Assembly: GCA_003427395.1 (NCBI GenBank)
Contig: BFEA01000300.1
Location: forward strand, 999,508-1,037,599
Length of the DNA stretch: 38,092 nucleotides
Direction of reading: 5' to 3'
From: Chara braunii
Taxonomy: Eukaryota > Streptophyta > Charophyceae > Charales > Characeae
How positions within the stretch are numbered: position 1 is the stretch's first letter; every line of letters begins with the position of its first letter. Below are positions 10,986-21,420 of this stretch, piece by piece. The translations under genes were made by a program, and so were the position numbers. The notes beneath the pieces were generated by a model. It was given only the letters and a program-made list of their open reading frames with translations, was not told where the DNA came from and did not search any database.

Positions 10986-11079
10986 CTTCCTCTCTTCCCC
11001 TCTCCCCCTCTCCATAACTGACATACTACACATGTGAAGATAGGAAGTAGCTTCTTCACTAGAGATTGTCTTCGTGTAG

Positions 11080-13250
11080 TCCAATTTCCCACTTTAAAGT
11101 AATTCTCCACTTTGGACTGTAGGTTCCCATGCATGAAACTCACCCTCCCTTCACTTTTAGATGATTTTTTCACTGGGTGTAAATCGCAATCATATTTCTT
11201 ACTCTTATGAGAGAAGGTTAATAACGGTCGTATTTTTCATCACCAGTTCAGGACACCCTTCACCACTTCAGGATGCAGCCTGCCTAAACAGGTGGTTTTC
11301 AAGGTCTTCGGACCTTTCACCACTTCAGGACCATTCAGATTTGAAAATCATGAATGGTCCTGAAGTGGTAAAAGCTTCGAAGACCCTGAAAACCACCTGT
11401 TTACGCAAGTTGCATCCTCAAGTGGTGAAGGGTGGTTTTCATGGTCTTCGGAGCTTTCACCACTTCAGGACCATTCAGGATTTTCAGACTGCCAAAAACT
11501 CTCACTTGACCACTTTATGACACCTTTCACCACTTCAGGATGCAGCCTGCCTAAACAGGTGGTTTTCAGGGTCTTCGAGCCTTTCACCACTTCAGGACCA
11601 TTCAGGATTTTCAGACTACCAAAAACTCTCACTTCAGAATTTTCATTCCTTAAGTTTCAGCTACCCAATAACCGCTTGTAACTCTTCTTAGTGTTGATCT
11701 CATCATGTGCTCATGATTTTTCAATTTATCACCTCAAAGTATTTCGTCACTTTGCATTTTGATTTTTCACGCATGAGAGTGAATTTCACTCACTTTCCCT
11801 TGGCTTTTTGATAATTTTTCCACTTGGGAATAATCGCAATCTTATTTCTTGCTTTTCTCAGTGTTGATGTCATCATATGCTCATGATTTTTTTATTTTTC
11901 CACTTCAAGGTATTTCGCCATTTTGCATTTTGAGTTCTCATACATGAGTCACTTTTTGATGATCTTTCCACTTGGGTGTAAATCACAATCCTATTTCTTG
12001 CTCTTCTGAGTGTTGATGTCATCATGTGCTCATGATTTGTTAATTTTTCTACTTCAAATTATTTCACCCTTTACATTTTTATTTTTCATGCATGAAAGTG
12101 AATTTCACTCAGTCTCTCTTCACTTTTTTATGATGTTTCCCCTTGGGTGTGAATCGCAATCCTATTTCTTGAAATTATTTCACCATTTTGCATTTTGATT
12201 TTCCATGCATGATGAAACTTACTCTCTATTCACTTTTTGTCAATTTTTGAAATCCTATTTCTTCACATCATCGTGTGCTCGTGATTTGTCAATTTTTTCA
12301 CTTGAAATTATTTCACCATTTTGCATTTTGATTTTCCATGCATGATGAAACTCACTCTCTATTCACTTTTTGATGATTTTTCCACTTAGGTGTAAATCGC
12401 ATCATATTTTTTGCTCTTCTTAGTGTTGATGGCATCATGTGCTCATGATTTGTCAATTTTTTGACTTCAAAGTATTTCATCACTTTGCATTTTGTGTTCC
12501 TATGCATGAGAGTGAGTGAAACTCGCGCTTCCTTCACTTTTTGTTGATTTTTTTTCTTGGGTGTAAATCACAATCATATTTCTTGCTCTTCTTAGTGTTG
12601 ATGTCATCATGTGCTCATGATTTTTTTATTTTTTCACTTCAAAGTATTTCGCCGCTTCGCATTTTGAGTTCTCATGCATGAGAGTCCCATCACTTTTTTA
12701 TGATCTTTCTGCTTAGGTGTAAATCACAATCCTATTTCTTGCTCTTCTTAGTATTGAATCTGTTGATGTCATCATGTGTTCATGATTTGTCAATTTTCTC
12801 ACTTCAAAGTATTTTGCCACTTTGCATTTTGAGTTCTCATTCATGAGAGTGAGTGCTCTTCACGTTTTGATGATTTTTTCATTTTGGTGTAAATCGCAAT
12901 CATATTTCTTGCTCTTCTTAGTGTTGATGTCATCATTTGTTCATGATTTGTCAATTTTTCTACTTCAAAGTATTTCACCACCCCGGACTTTGGGTTCCAA
13001 TGCATCACTCTGCCTTCACTTTTTTGTGATCTTTCCACTTGGGTGTAAATCGCTATCCTATTTATCGTTCTTCTTGGTCTTGATGTCGTCATGTGTTCAT
13101 AGTTTGTCAATTTTCCTACTTCAAAGTAATTCGCCACTTTGCATTTCAGTGTTCATGCATAAGAGTGAGTTTCACTCAATCTTTCTTCACTTTTTGGTGA
13201 TCTCTACACTTGGGTGTGAATTGCAATCATATTTCTTGCTCACCTAATGC
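11080..13250 (+). repeat. AT-rich tandem satellite, monomer about 170 bp
   Basis: About ten monomers share ordered landmarks: CACTTGGGTGTAAATCGCAA, ATATTTCTTGCTCTTCTTAG, TGTTGATGTCATCATGTGCT, CATGATTTGTCAATTTTT, TTTCGCCACTTTGCATTTTG and CATGCATGAGAGTGA. The AATCGC landmark recurs near 11182, 11832, 11981, 12152, 12395, 12567, 12722, 12892, 13048 and 13220. The gaps are mostly 149-172 bp, with one of about 243 bp. The first interval becomes 170 bp once element E1 and one 8-bp target copy are subtracted. Monomers differ by many substitutions and some deletions, so this is an old or peripheral array. Open frames here (for example 12822-13247) follow the repeat and are not genes. Confidence 0.85.
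11209..11680 (+). mobile_element. Inverted-repeat element E1 (8-bp TSD)
   Basis: The element starts GAGAGAAGGTTAA and ends ACCGCTTGTA. It is flanked by ACTCTTAT (11201-11208) and ACTCTTCT (11681-11688), an 8-bp duplication with one mismatch. It sits inside a satellite monomer; neighbouring monomers show the empty site (TTTCTTGCTCTTCTTAGTG). The interior is non-coding and consists of modules such as TTTCACCACTTCAGGACCAT and GGTGGTTTTCAGGGTCTTCG in both orientations. An 8-bp duplication suits hAT-like DNA transposons. The terminal inverted repeats are short and imperfect (GGTTA core), so the superfamily is an inference. Confidence 0.85.
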
Positions 13251-13607
13251 ATCATGCGTTCCTCTTTACCTCTTATAAAATCGAACTTTTTTTATGACTG
13301 GCGATTTACCCTACCATCATTAACAAACACATTTGAGATAGGCACATAAAATAACTCATATAATCTACATCCGACACTTGCGAAATCTTTCCGATACTCG
13401 ACTCAAATCCAACCCATCACACTCATACACATTCACAAATATGAGAGATGTACGTTTATTTTCTCTACCTCATAATCTTTACTTATAACAATATAATATA
13501 TGGTGAGGATTTTTTTTTCCGTATCTTTTATATTCAACATAGATTTGGCAGGAGTTTAACAAAAGTGAAACCAACGCCTATTCCAATGGTTCTGATCATT
13601 CAATAAT

Positions 13608-13614
<7 letters not shown>

Positions 13615-13661
<47 letters not shown>
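13615..13661. repeat. (AT)n microsatellite
   Basis: More than twenty uninterrupted AT units. Confidence 0.95.
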
Positions 13662-13663
<2 letters not shown>

Positions 13664-13783
13664 AATGCTACGTATCGTAATGGAGAAGTAATAATCATGA
13701 ATAAATAATGATACTATGATCAAATTAAATTTTCCAACCATGAAGGTTTTCAAATGCAACAATAATAAAAATATTATACAGTG

Positions 13784-13872
13784 GATGATACAAGTCCGAG
13801 TGGTTAGGACACCGGTTAGAAATGCGCACTGTGGTATAAGGTTGCGGGTTCAAATCCGCTTTCTTGCGCATC
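13784..13872 (+). tRNA. tRNA-Ser(AGA)-like pseudogene or SINE head
   Basis: An A box (GTCCGAGTGGTTA, 13794-13806) and a B box (GGTTCAAATCC, 13847-13857) have the tRNA-Ser form. The anticodon loop reads TTAGAAA, so the anticodon would be AGA, and a long variable region is present. The T arm is well paired (GCGG with CCGC), while the anticodon stem has mismatches. GATG at 13784 pairs with CATC ending at 13872, giving only a partial acceptor stem. I read it as a decayed tRNA gene or the tRNA-derived head of a SINE whose body might run towards E2. Confidence 0.7.
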
Positions 13873-14014
13873 GTTTCGCGCTCTCATAGCGCATAGCCAT
13901 CCACACACCGATTGTTGGGTTGGAGTCGGTGTTGGGGGGGATCGAGTCCCGACTGCAGTCTGTTCCTGGGGGGGAAGGGTTCATGCTGTCGATGTGGGAA
14001 TTATCAGGTTGCGC

Positions 14015-14470
14015 GAGAGAAGGTTAACAACAGTCGTATTTTTCATCACCACTTCAGGATGCAGCCAACTTGCCTAAACAGATGGTTTTCAGGGTCTTCG
14101 GGCCTTTCACCACTTCAGGACCATTCGGGTCTAAAAATCCTGAATGGTCCTGAAGTGGTGAAAGCTCCGAAAACCCTGAAAACCACCCGTTTAGGCAGAC
14201 TGCATCCTGAAGTGGGAGAGGATGGTTTTCATAGTCTTCGGACCTTTCACCACTTGAGGACCATTCAGGATTTTCAAACTGCCAAAAACTCTCACTTGAC
14301 CATTTCAGGACACCCTTCACCACTTCAGGATGCAGCCTGCCTAAACAGGTGGTTTTCAGGGTCTTCGGACCTTTCACCACTTCAGGACCATTCAGGATTT
14401 TCAGACTGTCAAAAACTCTCACTTCAGAATTTTCATTCGTGAATTTTCAGCTACCCGATAACCGCTTGTG
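14015..14470 (+). mobile_element. Inverted-repeat element E2 (perfect 8-bp TSD)
   Basis: Starts GAGAGAAGGTTAACAACAG and ends AACCGCTTGTG, flanked on both sides by GGTTGCGC (14007-14014 and 14471-14478). The body alternates the module CACCACTTCAGGATGCAGCC ... GTGGTTTTCAGGGTCTTCG ... TTCACCACTTCAGGACCATT with its reverse complement (about 14140-14215), so a transcript would fold on itself. There is no transposase; any mobility would need enzyme from another element. Open frames across it (for example 13912-14442) only reflect repeat words. Confidence 0.9.
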
Positions 14471-16737
14471 GGTTGCGCTGCTGACGCGCACATGGTGGAT
14501 TCCGTGTGGGCACAAAATAGCCGTGCACGTGTGAGGGATTGAGGGCCCTGATAGAAAATATGGGGTCGCGGAGGGGGAACTGCGTCGGCTTGTGGGGACC
14601 GTTGCCACCTAGGAGCTTTACCGGAAAAAATCTGAAAAAATCCAAAAAATCCGGTCTATTGCAAATATCAGGTCCATTGGGGAGAGGAAGCAGTTAAGCA
14701 CAGGAGTAGGTTAGCCCTGGGAGGGGTGGCTCAAAATGGGTTCTTCCATAGCAGGGGCGGTTGCCACAGGGATATAGGGTGAGACTGGGTGCAAAAACTG
14801 CCTCCCGGCACAAAATGTCTCGATGGTACTGTGGTCTGAATTCGGGGGTGCCCTGATGTGTTGCACGCGACTATGGAGCGTCGGTCATAGTCGATACCCT
14901 CCCATCTTCCAGGGTACGTGAGGATATGAGTCATCTCTGAGGGTCTCAGCTGGTTCAGTGAGTGTGTGTGTGTATTAGGGGGTGTGGGGAGGGGTTGGAA
15001 CATACGATATCATTTCGGGCAGGGCCGTTTGCGCAGGTCTCGCTTGGCGAGTGTAGTACCCGCTGCGAGAGCGTATGAAGGCTCAACGCGCCGGCCGGCC
15101 TAGCGGGACTGCCCTCAATGACCGTGCGATAAGGACCCCCCAAGGGCGTCTCCAACCTGCATAACCTTTTTAAATAAAAAAATAAAAATAAAATATTATA
15201 CAATAATTCTCGACGCTTTGACAGAAATATATTATGGCGAGGGGCAGTGCAATCCTTTCTCAAGGGGATAACATCTTATTTCCTGAGCCCTGCTCAAAGA
15301 TCAAGCCTCACTGCATCTCCCTCCGATTCCAGCACTTGCACCTTGCAAACCCTTGCCAATAAGGTAGTCAACCTCACTATACATACTCCGGGATGCGCTG
15401 TCCCTTCGTATGCAGATGAACCCACTTGGCACAAAAATTAGTTGGGGATTCACCCCCTACCTCTATGTGGCAAGCAGTAGCTGCTTCCCTCCAAGGCCAT
15501 GGTCTGACAAGGTTCAAAAACTTTCCTCTACTTTCATTCAATTCAGTAGTAGTGTAGTCATTTTACCCTAAAGGATCAAACGACAATACCCTACTACGGA
15601 CCAGGAACATAGTTCCGGCATGGGTCTCACTACTACCTACAAGACAAGATTATAACTTCTTCAAAGTCATATCTCAGGGAACAATAACATTGGGTTGTCA
15701 CTTTCTCTAGGGTAAATTTTACACATGGACCATTTTCTCGCGAAATTCATTTTCTCAAGGAACTGATCACTTCATTCACCTCCGAATCTGCAACGGGCGT
15801 GGATTCTATGTAACGTCTCTACCCCCTTTTAAAAGACCAACCCATGCATATAGAAAAGACAAAATGGATATGAATGAATAATTCAGATAAAACAGCTTCA
15901 ATGTGTTGTACATAGGTAGAACAAAATTAGACAGATGGCACATGCAGCTAGTCATAGATGAATAAAGCTAGATAAATAACATCAAGTACGTAGTCTTATA
16001 TAAGTCGACTTATAAATATGCTTACTTAAAAAAAAAAAATTGATGCAGATGGATGAATAGACTAAAAAGTTTAATATCAAATTGATAAACTCAAATGCTT
16101 AAATAAATAGCTTGTTTATGAATTTTCCTTACGAGGGTCCTTAGGTAAGAAGAAAATACCTCTTCCTTACTCAAGTCATTTCCTATCGCTAGTGTACTGT
16201 GAAACTGTCACGACAACTTAGGCATCTCATCAACTACTATGTTGAAGTACCAAAGATCCTTGCTTGGGTTACTGATTATACAGAGTCACATCAAATGCAA
16301 ACGACGATCAATCTATGACATTAGATACGCATAGCATCGTCCGTATTACTTTATGGTACCTTGATCCACAAATGTATAACTGCAGTTGCTATTACTTATG
16401 ACCCACTTACCTAACGCTATTAACAAAATTTATCGTTACAGCCGACTATCGAAAGACACTAGCCATAGGCTCGACTTCCACCTTCCCTCTCTCTGCTATG
16501 CTCGCATGCAACACTTGCGACCGTATTTCCCTACTCCTTTCCGCTCATGCTAAGGCCTTTTCTACACTGGACGTGGCTAACACCTCGACCAGGTGAATAA
16601 TGTATTTTTAAGGTGAAGGCGCGGCACCATGAGGAAGCGATTATGAAGGAAAACGATGACTTTCGAAAGAGCCGCGCGACGGACTTTCACCACATGCTTA
16701 TTAAAAAAATACAAAAAAAAAAAAAAAAATAAAATGG
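14471..16737. other. No recognisable gene
   Basis: 14471-15160 is G/C-rich with a short (TG)n near 14962-14973. 15160-16600 is AT-rich with no frame or structure I can assign. Near 16630-16710 a short open stretch (HHEEAIMKENDDFRKSRATDF) has a protein-like composition, but it is too short to call. Confidence 0.4.
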
Positions 16738-16768
16738 ATGAATCTCCCCTCAAAACATGGGGAGGTAC
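16738..16768 (+). repeat. Dispersed 31-bp motif, copy 2
   Basis: ATGAATCTCCCCTCAAAACA followed by TGGGGAGGTAC; same length and ends as the copy at 2139-2169. A poly(A) run lies immediately upstream. Confidence 0.6.
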
Positions 16769-17021
16769 ACGCGGCTAGCGCAGCCCGTCGTTGCCCCGCC
16801 CTCGGGCACTGTGTGAATGCACCTTCCGCTATAACCCAACAAGGTGCATCTGCACTTTCCACAATTTTTCTCGTGCATACTCAATATGGTGAGTCCCCAA
16901 CCTATGACTCGCCTCACACTACTGCCATCAATCGTGTGAGCAACACATCGCCGAACAGGCAAGTCTTCAACCTCGCTGCTGGCCTCACGGCACTTCCATC
17001 GATAGGATGATTTGTATTGGA

Positions 17022-17155
17022 ATGAATCTTCCGCTAGAACGCGGAAATATACATTGTCCTTCTCAAGTCGGGCTTGCAGCGAGATCGAGAAGGGTTGCTT
17101 CCATCGATTGGTTGCGCAAAACCAACATGAATCTTCGGCTCGAACATGAAAGTAC
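17022..17155 (+). repeat. Two copies of the 31-bp motif in a ~105-bp tandem
   Basis: Copies at 17022-17052 and 17127-17155 are 105 bp apart, and sequence around them is duplicated too (CCATCGAT(A/T)GG precedes each). On the minus strand this gives a repeated peptide pattern (YFRVLAEDSF and YFHVRAEDSC, each followed by RWK), which may be a by-product of the tandem. Confidence 0.6.
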
Positions 17156-17582
17156 TCTGCCACTCAGAAATCGCCCTCTCACGCACAGCTCCAATCCCCT
17201 GTATAATCCTGCCCGTACAGGTTCACTCACTGGTAAGTGTTTGCCCCTTCTCTTTCTTTTTCATCCCTTAATCTTAGCCATGTCGATCTCGTCATTTTTC
17301 CCGCTTCCTTCCACAGCCACCGCGCAGCCCATACAGTCGATACTGGCTATACCATCCATCCTAGATGAAATCTGACCCCGCCATCAGCTTCGCCTTAGCT
17401 CAAAACCCCAATTTCAAATCTTACTCCGCCCGATTCCGTCAAGGAACGGGCCAACTATGACTTCTTTCTTCCCACCACTTTACTTCCACCATCTTCATCG
17501 TCCACGTCGTCTTCTTCCTCCCGAGTATAGCACACCCTTGCCGCTCTCGGTCTGATGGCAGCTCGAGCTAACAAAACAAACA

Positions 17583-17684
17583 GCTAACCAAGGCCCGCCC
17601 TCCTGTTTATACTTGTCATGTTTGCGCAAGGGGCATGCTAATCTTTCATGTATCGTTCCAATTTTAACGGATGTCCCGAAGGAC
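17583..17684 (-). ncRNA. U6 spliceosomal snRNA-like sequence, diverged
   Basis: Read on the minus strand from 17684: 5' hairpin GTCC-TTCG-GGAC, then ATCCGTTAAAATTGGAACGA, then TACATGAAAGATTAGCATG, then a CCCCTTGCGCAA segment and ATGACAAGTATAAA. This follows U6 along its whole length of about 100 nt. The invariant ACAGAGA box, which contacts the 5' splice site, reads ACATGAA. The internal stem-loop is also altered, while the AGC triad (TTAGCATG) is kept. A TTTT (17576-17573) lies just past the expected 3' end, as for Pol III. U6 is so conserved that these changes favour a pseudogene. The 5' and 3' parts resemble plant rather than animal U6. Confidence 0.8.
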
Positions 17685-17710
17685 AAACCCCAAGCGCTGC
17701 TTAGGGACAC

Positions 17711-18003
17711 CAATATTAAATTAACCAGCCCGGAGCAAATCAGAATCACAGTATTTTTATTCATCTGCTCCAAGCGCAGTCCAAGCTCAGGTCTTTATTT
17801 CAACAGTTCGTGGGTGTACCCATTGAGCTAGGCTCTTGGGTAACCAGTCCTGGGACCGGTACCAGGCGACGGCCTAGAAATATCATCATTAAGCTGACCG
17901 GCCCCAGGCAATTCAGAAATATTTAGTTTCACTCATCAAGTCCCATCATCTAGGTTCGAGCCCGGGTTTGTACTTGAGCAGTTCAGAGGTGTATCGAGTT
18001 GCC
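17711..18003 (+). repeat. Diverged duplication flanking the U6-like sequence
   Basis: About 17711-17832 and 17879-18003 align throughout: ATTAAATTAACCAGCCCGGAG with ATTAAGCTGACCGGCCCCAGG, and AACAGTTCGTGGGTGTACCC with AGCAGTTCAGAGGTGTATCG. The second copy contains GGTTCGAGCCC, which resembles a Pol III B box, without a convincing A box. Confidence 0.6.
17712..17723 (-). promoter_or_regulatory. TATA-like box upstream of the U6-like sequence
   Basis: TAATTTAATATT on the minus strand ends 28 bp upstream of the U6 5' end, close to the usual TATA position of Pol III snRNA genes. I do not see a plant-type upstream sequence element. The box also lies in a duplicated module, so it may be fortuitous. 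Confidence 0.35.
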
Positions 18004-18174
18004 CCCGTCGGTCCCTCCTCTGATTTACAGCGCACGGTCACACTGCAGTACGCTGAAACGGCTCAGCAGTTCCATCTCTCTTGTAAGAAACTTGGGAGGA
18101 ACCAGATACTGGTTCAACTAGTCTTTCGCCCGTATACCAAGGTTCGACGGACGAGTTGCACGGGAGTGCTCATT

Positions 18175-18693
18175 GCAGCCTTTGCTGGCCTTCCCTCTGG
18201 CTACACCCTGCTCAGCCATTGCTCACCATCTTTCTGGTCCCGACAGGAGTGCTCACACTATGACCCCAAATCTGCAAAACATGCAGATTTTGGGACAGAC
18301 CAATTCGAGATTTTGGGTATGGTTCTGGTCATACCGTTGTACCTTTTCAGATGGGACAAAGCCCTGACCGTCTGCAGCAATGGCAAATTGGTACTTTGCT
18401 GGTTCCACGATCCCGGGTGTGCGGCCTACGCTAGGCTGTCGTGAAGAGTAGAAGGGCACGGGGTCCGCAACACTTGCAGCGTGATCCCAGATGAAGGAGG
18501 TGCCGCTGCAGATTTTGGTGGTAGTAGCAAAACTTAGATAGGACTTTGAAGACCGATGTAGTAAATGGTTCCATGTGAACAGTTGCGCACAGTCACTGTT
18601 GCAGCAGCGGCCACTGCCCCTGTCCCCCGTCCTGCTGTGCCTAGGCTCGGTTCACCATCTGCGGGTCCCAACCGGGCATGCTCACACTCAAAC
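18175..18693 (+). repeat. Diverged direct repeat, ~90 bp, two copies
   Basis: About 18175-18262 and 18598-18693 share TCACCATCT, GGTCCC(G/A)AC and TGCTCACACT in the same order and spacing. A near-perfect hairpin (CCAAATCTGCA with TGCAGATTTTGG) follows the first copy near 18265-18294. The 158-codon open frame at 17968-18444 crosses the first copy and shows no recognisable domain. Confidence 0.5.
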
Positions 18694-19840
18694 CTTTCAC
18701 AGCAGATCGTGGGCGACGGAGGGTGCATGCGCTGAGGGTCCGGCCACACAGGTTTCTTCCTCCCCCTCGTGGGCTAATGACCCACCGGCTCGCACGCACG
18801 TTGAGCTCTTCGGTTCGTATTTCAAGACGGGTAGGATAGAGGAATTTTGCTAGTATCCTGAACACGCATGAACCCAAACTAGCCCGCCAAAAGGGCGTGT
18901 GGTCAGGGTCCTCGAGTGTAGTGACGGCCACTTCGTGGAAATTGCAACCGCTGGCCCCTTCAGCTCACGCAGGTTGGTACCCCGCAAACAACCTTGGTAC
19001 CGATGCTGGTGCCGCGTCCCAGAAACAGGACCAGCAACTAAAATAATTAAAGAAAAATAAAAATGATTAAAAAAAATAAAAATAAAAATACAACCGGTGC
19101 CTTTGGGGAAGGGAGACTTTCAGTGCCATTTTTAGTTCCGTTGACCGGGCCCACGGATGGGCCGGCAACAAAACCAAAGGGGATAGCCCCGCCGGGCCCT
19201 CAACCCCTTGGCATCTTCAGCCGCTCCGATTTTCCATCGCCGCGGGTCGCCGCCCTCGATCCCTGTACCGTCGCTTTGAAAGTTCACTGTCGTTACCAAT
19301 AGTGCTAGTACCCAAGGCTGCGATGAACCACTGCAAAATTCAATGTAAACTATTGCCGCAAGGCACGTGGCCTGCCAAAATACCCCAAAGCCATTCCTTC
19401 GCCTACTAACCAAACTCACGACTGTCGACCTATGGCGCCCGCCGCTCATAGCGCCTGGCGCCGTCCACGACTGTCAACCTCCCGCATCTACCGCGTGGAG
19501 GTCACCGCTTGTGTTCTATTTTCTTTCGCATGCTTCAATCACCGCCCAATAGTAACATTACTTTCTAATGACGTCTTCCATACGATCGCACAGGCACCAT
19601 GGTCACTCCAACATAAAGAAAAACCTTCCTAGTTTTTAGTCAAAAATTGAAATTTTGCCGGCGGAAACGCCGACTCTGTAACATCAAAATCATCATGGGC
19701 GCCTCAAAATTGCGCGCTCATACACTCTCTACTTCCAGTCAACCATTTTGTCAAAGTGAACAAAACACAACCGCAACTCGTGAAGTGTACTCAAATTTCA
19801 AACGAAACCTATTTTCTGTCACTTGCAAAAACCATGGCGG
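18694..19840. other. No recognisable gene
   Basis: Mixed-composition sequence; short open frames at 19063-19302, 19132-19449 and 19647-19956 have no domain I recognise. Confidence 0.4.
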
Positions 19841-19869
19841 ATACCCTTGTAAGGGTATTCACGCCGACA
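19841..19869 (-). repeat. LTR-terminus-like 29-bp motif, copy a
   Basis: Minus strand: TGTCGGCGTGAATACCCTTA then CAAGGGTAT. Two further copies of exactly the same length and orientation lie at 33508-33536 and 35034-35062. Weak similarity continues beyond the motif (a TTTTTGCA-like run about 10 bp further). Confidence 0.5.
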
Positions 19870-19980
19870 CCGGCTAGAGTGGCGAAGGGACGACGCCACC
19901 ACGACCGTCCCGGAGGTCCGTGGGATTACTTCGCGTCGTCCCCAAGTTGTCTCTGATTTTGTTTATTTTGTTTAACTCCT

Positions 19981-21420
19981 GCATGACATGGCCGGGAGGG
20001 TTCCTGCCTCTTCGAGATAAAAGGCGGGGGCCAATTCGCTCGACATCATGATCTGTGGATTGATCGACCGCATCACCCTGACCATACTCTTTTGCACCAT
20101 GGCCACTATATTTGTCAACCCTTGGGGTACCCCGTTCATGTGGATCAATCCTTTAGGAATGTGCATTGCAGTTATCTGTTTATCGGTCCGATAAGCAGGA
20201 AACTGGTCGTAAGCAGAGTAGAGATTTACAAGTGCACTCGCGGTTAACGACCATCTGAAATTTCATAATGAAAGATTCTGAAGTGGTCTGAAACCGCTGA
20301 AATGGCCTGAAGACACTTCATGTCATTTCAAAAGTTTCGGGTGGTTTGGAAGACAAGTATTATGTTTTTTTTTTTTTCTTTCTGCCTGTTTTTTCAGCCA
20401 CTTCAGGTCATTTCAAGAATTTCAGGTGGGGACCTTACACCGCTGAAGTGGCTGAAGCTTCTGAAAGGGGTTTCAGGTACCCCCATCCAAATGGTTGGAT
20501 GGGGGTACCTGAAACCCCTTTAAAAAGTTTCGGCCACTACAGGTCATTTTAGGAATTTCAGGTGGGGACCTGAAACTGTTGAAGTGGCTGAAGGTTATGA
20601 AAGGGGTTTCATGTACCTGCATCAAAATGGTTGGATGGGGGTACCTGAAAACCCTTTCAGAAGTTTCAGCCACTTCAGGTCATTTCAAGAATTTCAGGTG
20701 GGGACCTGAAACCGTTGAAGTGGCTGAAGCTTCTGAAAGGGGTTTCAGGTACCTCTATCCAACCATTTGGATGGGGGTACCTGAAACCCCTTTAAGAAGC
20801 TTCAGCCACTTCAGGTCATTTCAGGAATTTCAGGTGTGGACCTGAAACCACTGAAGTGGTTGTAGCTTCTGAAAAGGGTTTCAGGTACCCCCATCCACCA
20901 TTTGGATGGGGGTACCTGAAATCCCTTTCAGAAGCTTTAGCCACTTCAGGTCATTTGAGGAGTTCAGGTGGGGACCTGAAACGGTTGAAAATGACCTGTA
21001 AATAGTGTTTGTTGTTAACCATCTCTCTACAAGAGAGATTGTAGATCTTCCGGTGCAAGCCTCGGAGAGTTGATCGGCATTGGGGAGCCCTCGGCATCCC
21101 AAACAATCACAACATTCAGTCTTTTCAGGTCTTGAACTCACTTAAGTACCACATTAGGCTTAACAAAAGAGAACCATGACAAAACATAAGGTCCACAGTA
21201 GAAACTTGTCACATGAGAACCAATTTTACCGTCCAAGTATTCGACCACTTTTTTTTATCGTCAGGGTTTGGGCACCTGGTTCCTCTAACATTCCAAGGTT
21301 GATGTGGGACCGTGTGGATCCGGATCATCCGTATCTTGTCCACATCTAACCTCCCTCTCTTGTCATCATTAAAGGCATAGGTGCAATGTCTTTCCTTCAT
21401 CAAGTCTACCGCCAATGTTT
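19981..21420 (-). pseudogene. Ty3/gypsy reverse transcriptase, interrupted by E4
   Basis: Pieces in order: YAFNDDKRGRLDVDKIRMIR and IHTVPHQPWNVRG (21415-21209); EYLDGKIGSHV after a frameshift in an A-run near 21250; VQDLKRLNVV after a TGA where the family usually has Trp; LPNADQLSEACTGRSTISLV to 21036; then, beyond E4, NLYSAYDQFPAYRTDKQITAM and GLIHMNGVPQGLTNIVAMVQ (to about 20080). These match RT fingers and palm blocks (D-L-x-S-G-Y-D-Q; P-x-G-x-T-N). The frame is lost after SINPQIM near 20040, just before the catalytic YxDD box. Removing E4 and one 8-bp target copy joins V to N in frame. Confidence 0.85.
20235..21027 (-). mobile_element. Inverted-repeat element E4, nested in RT (8-bp TSD)
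   Basis: A 793-bp element flanked by TACAAGTG (20227-20234) and TACAAGAG (21028-21035). In the family orientation (minus) it starts GAGAGATGGTTAACAAC and ends with the complement of CACTCGCGGTTAA, matching E1-E3 termini. The inside is 4-5 units of about 130 bp, each with GAAGTGGCTGAAGCTTCTGA, its partner around CAGCCACTTCAGGTCATTT, and a perfect stem GGTACCCCCATCC / GGATGGGGGTACC. The stem loops near 20488 and 20630 read AAATGG, but those near 20757 and 20900 read CCATTT, so cores are inverted. No coding potential. Confidence 0.9.

Noticed and set aside
12822-13247. 141-codon open frame with hydrophobic repeats
   Set aside because: It is a translation of the ~170-bp satellite and its pattern repeats with the monomers.
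10775-13250. CRISPR-like array
   Set aside because: Units are contiguous ~170-bp monomers with no unique spacers, and the sequence is clearly eukaryotic.
17968-18444. 158-codon plus-strand open frame
   Set aside because: No domain or family resemblance, and it crosses a diverged direct repeat; length alone does not support a gene in this GC-moderate stretch.
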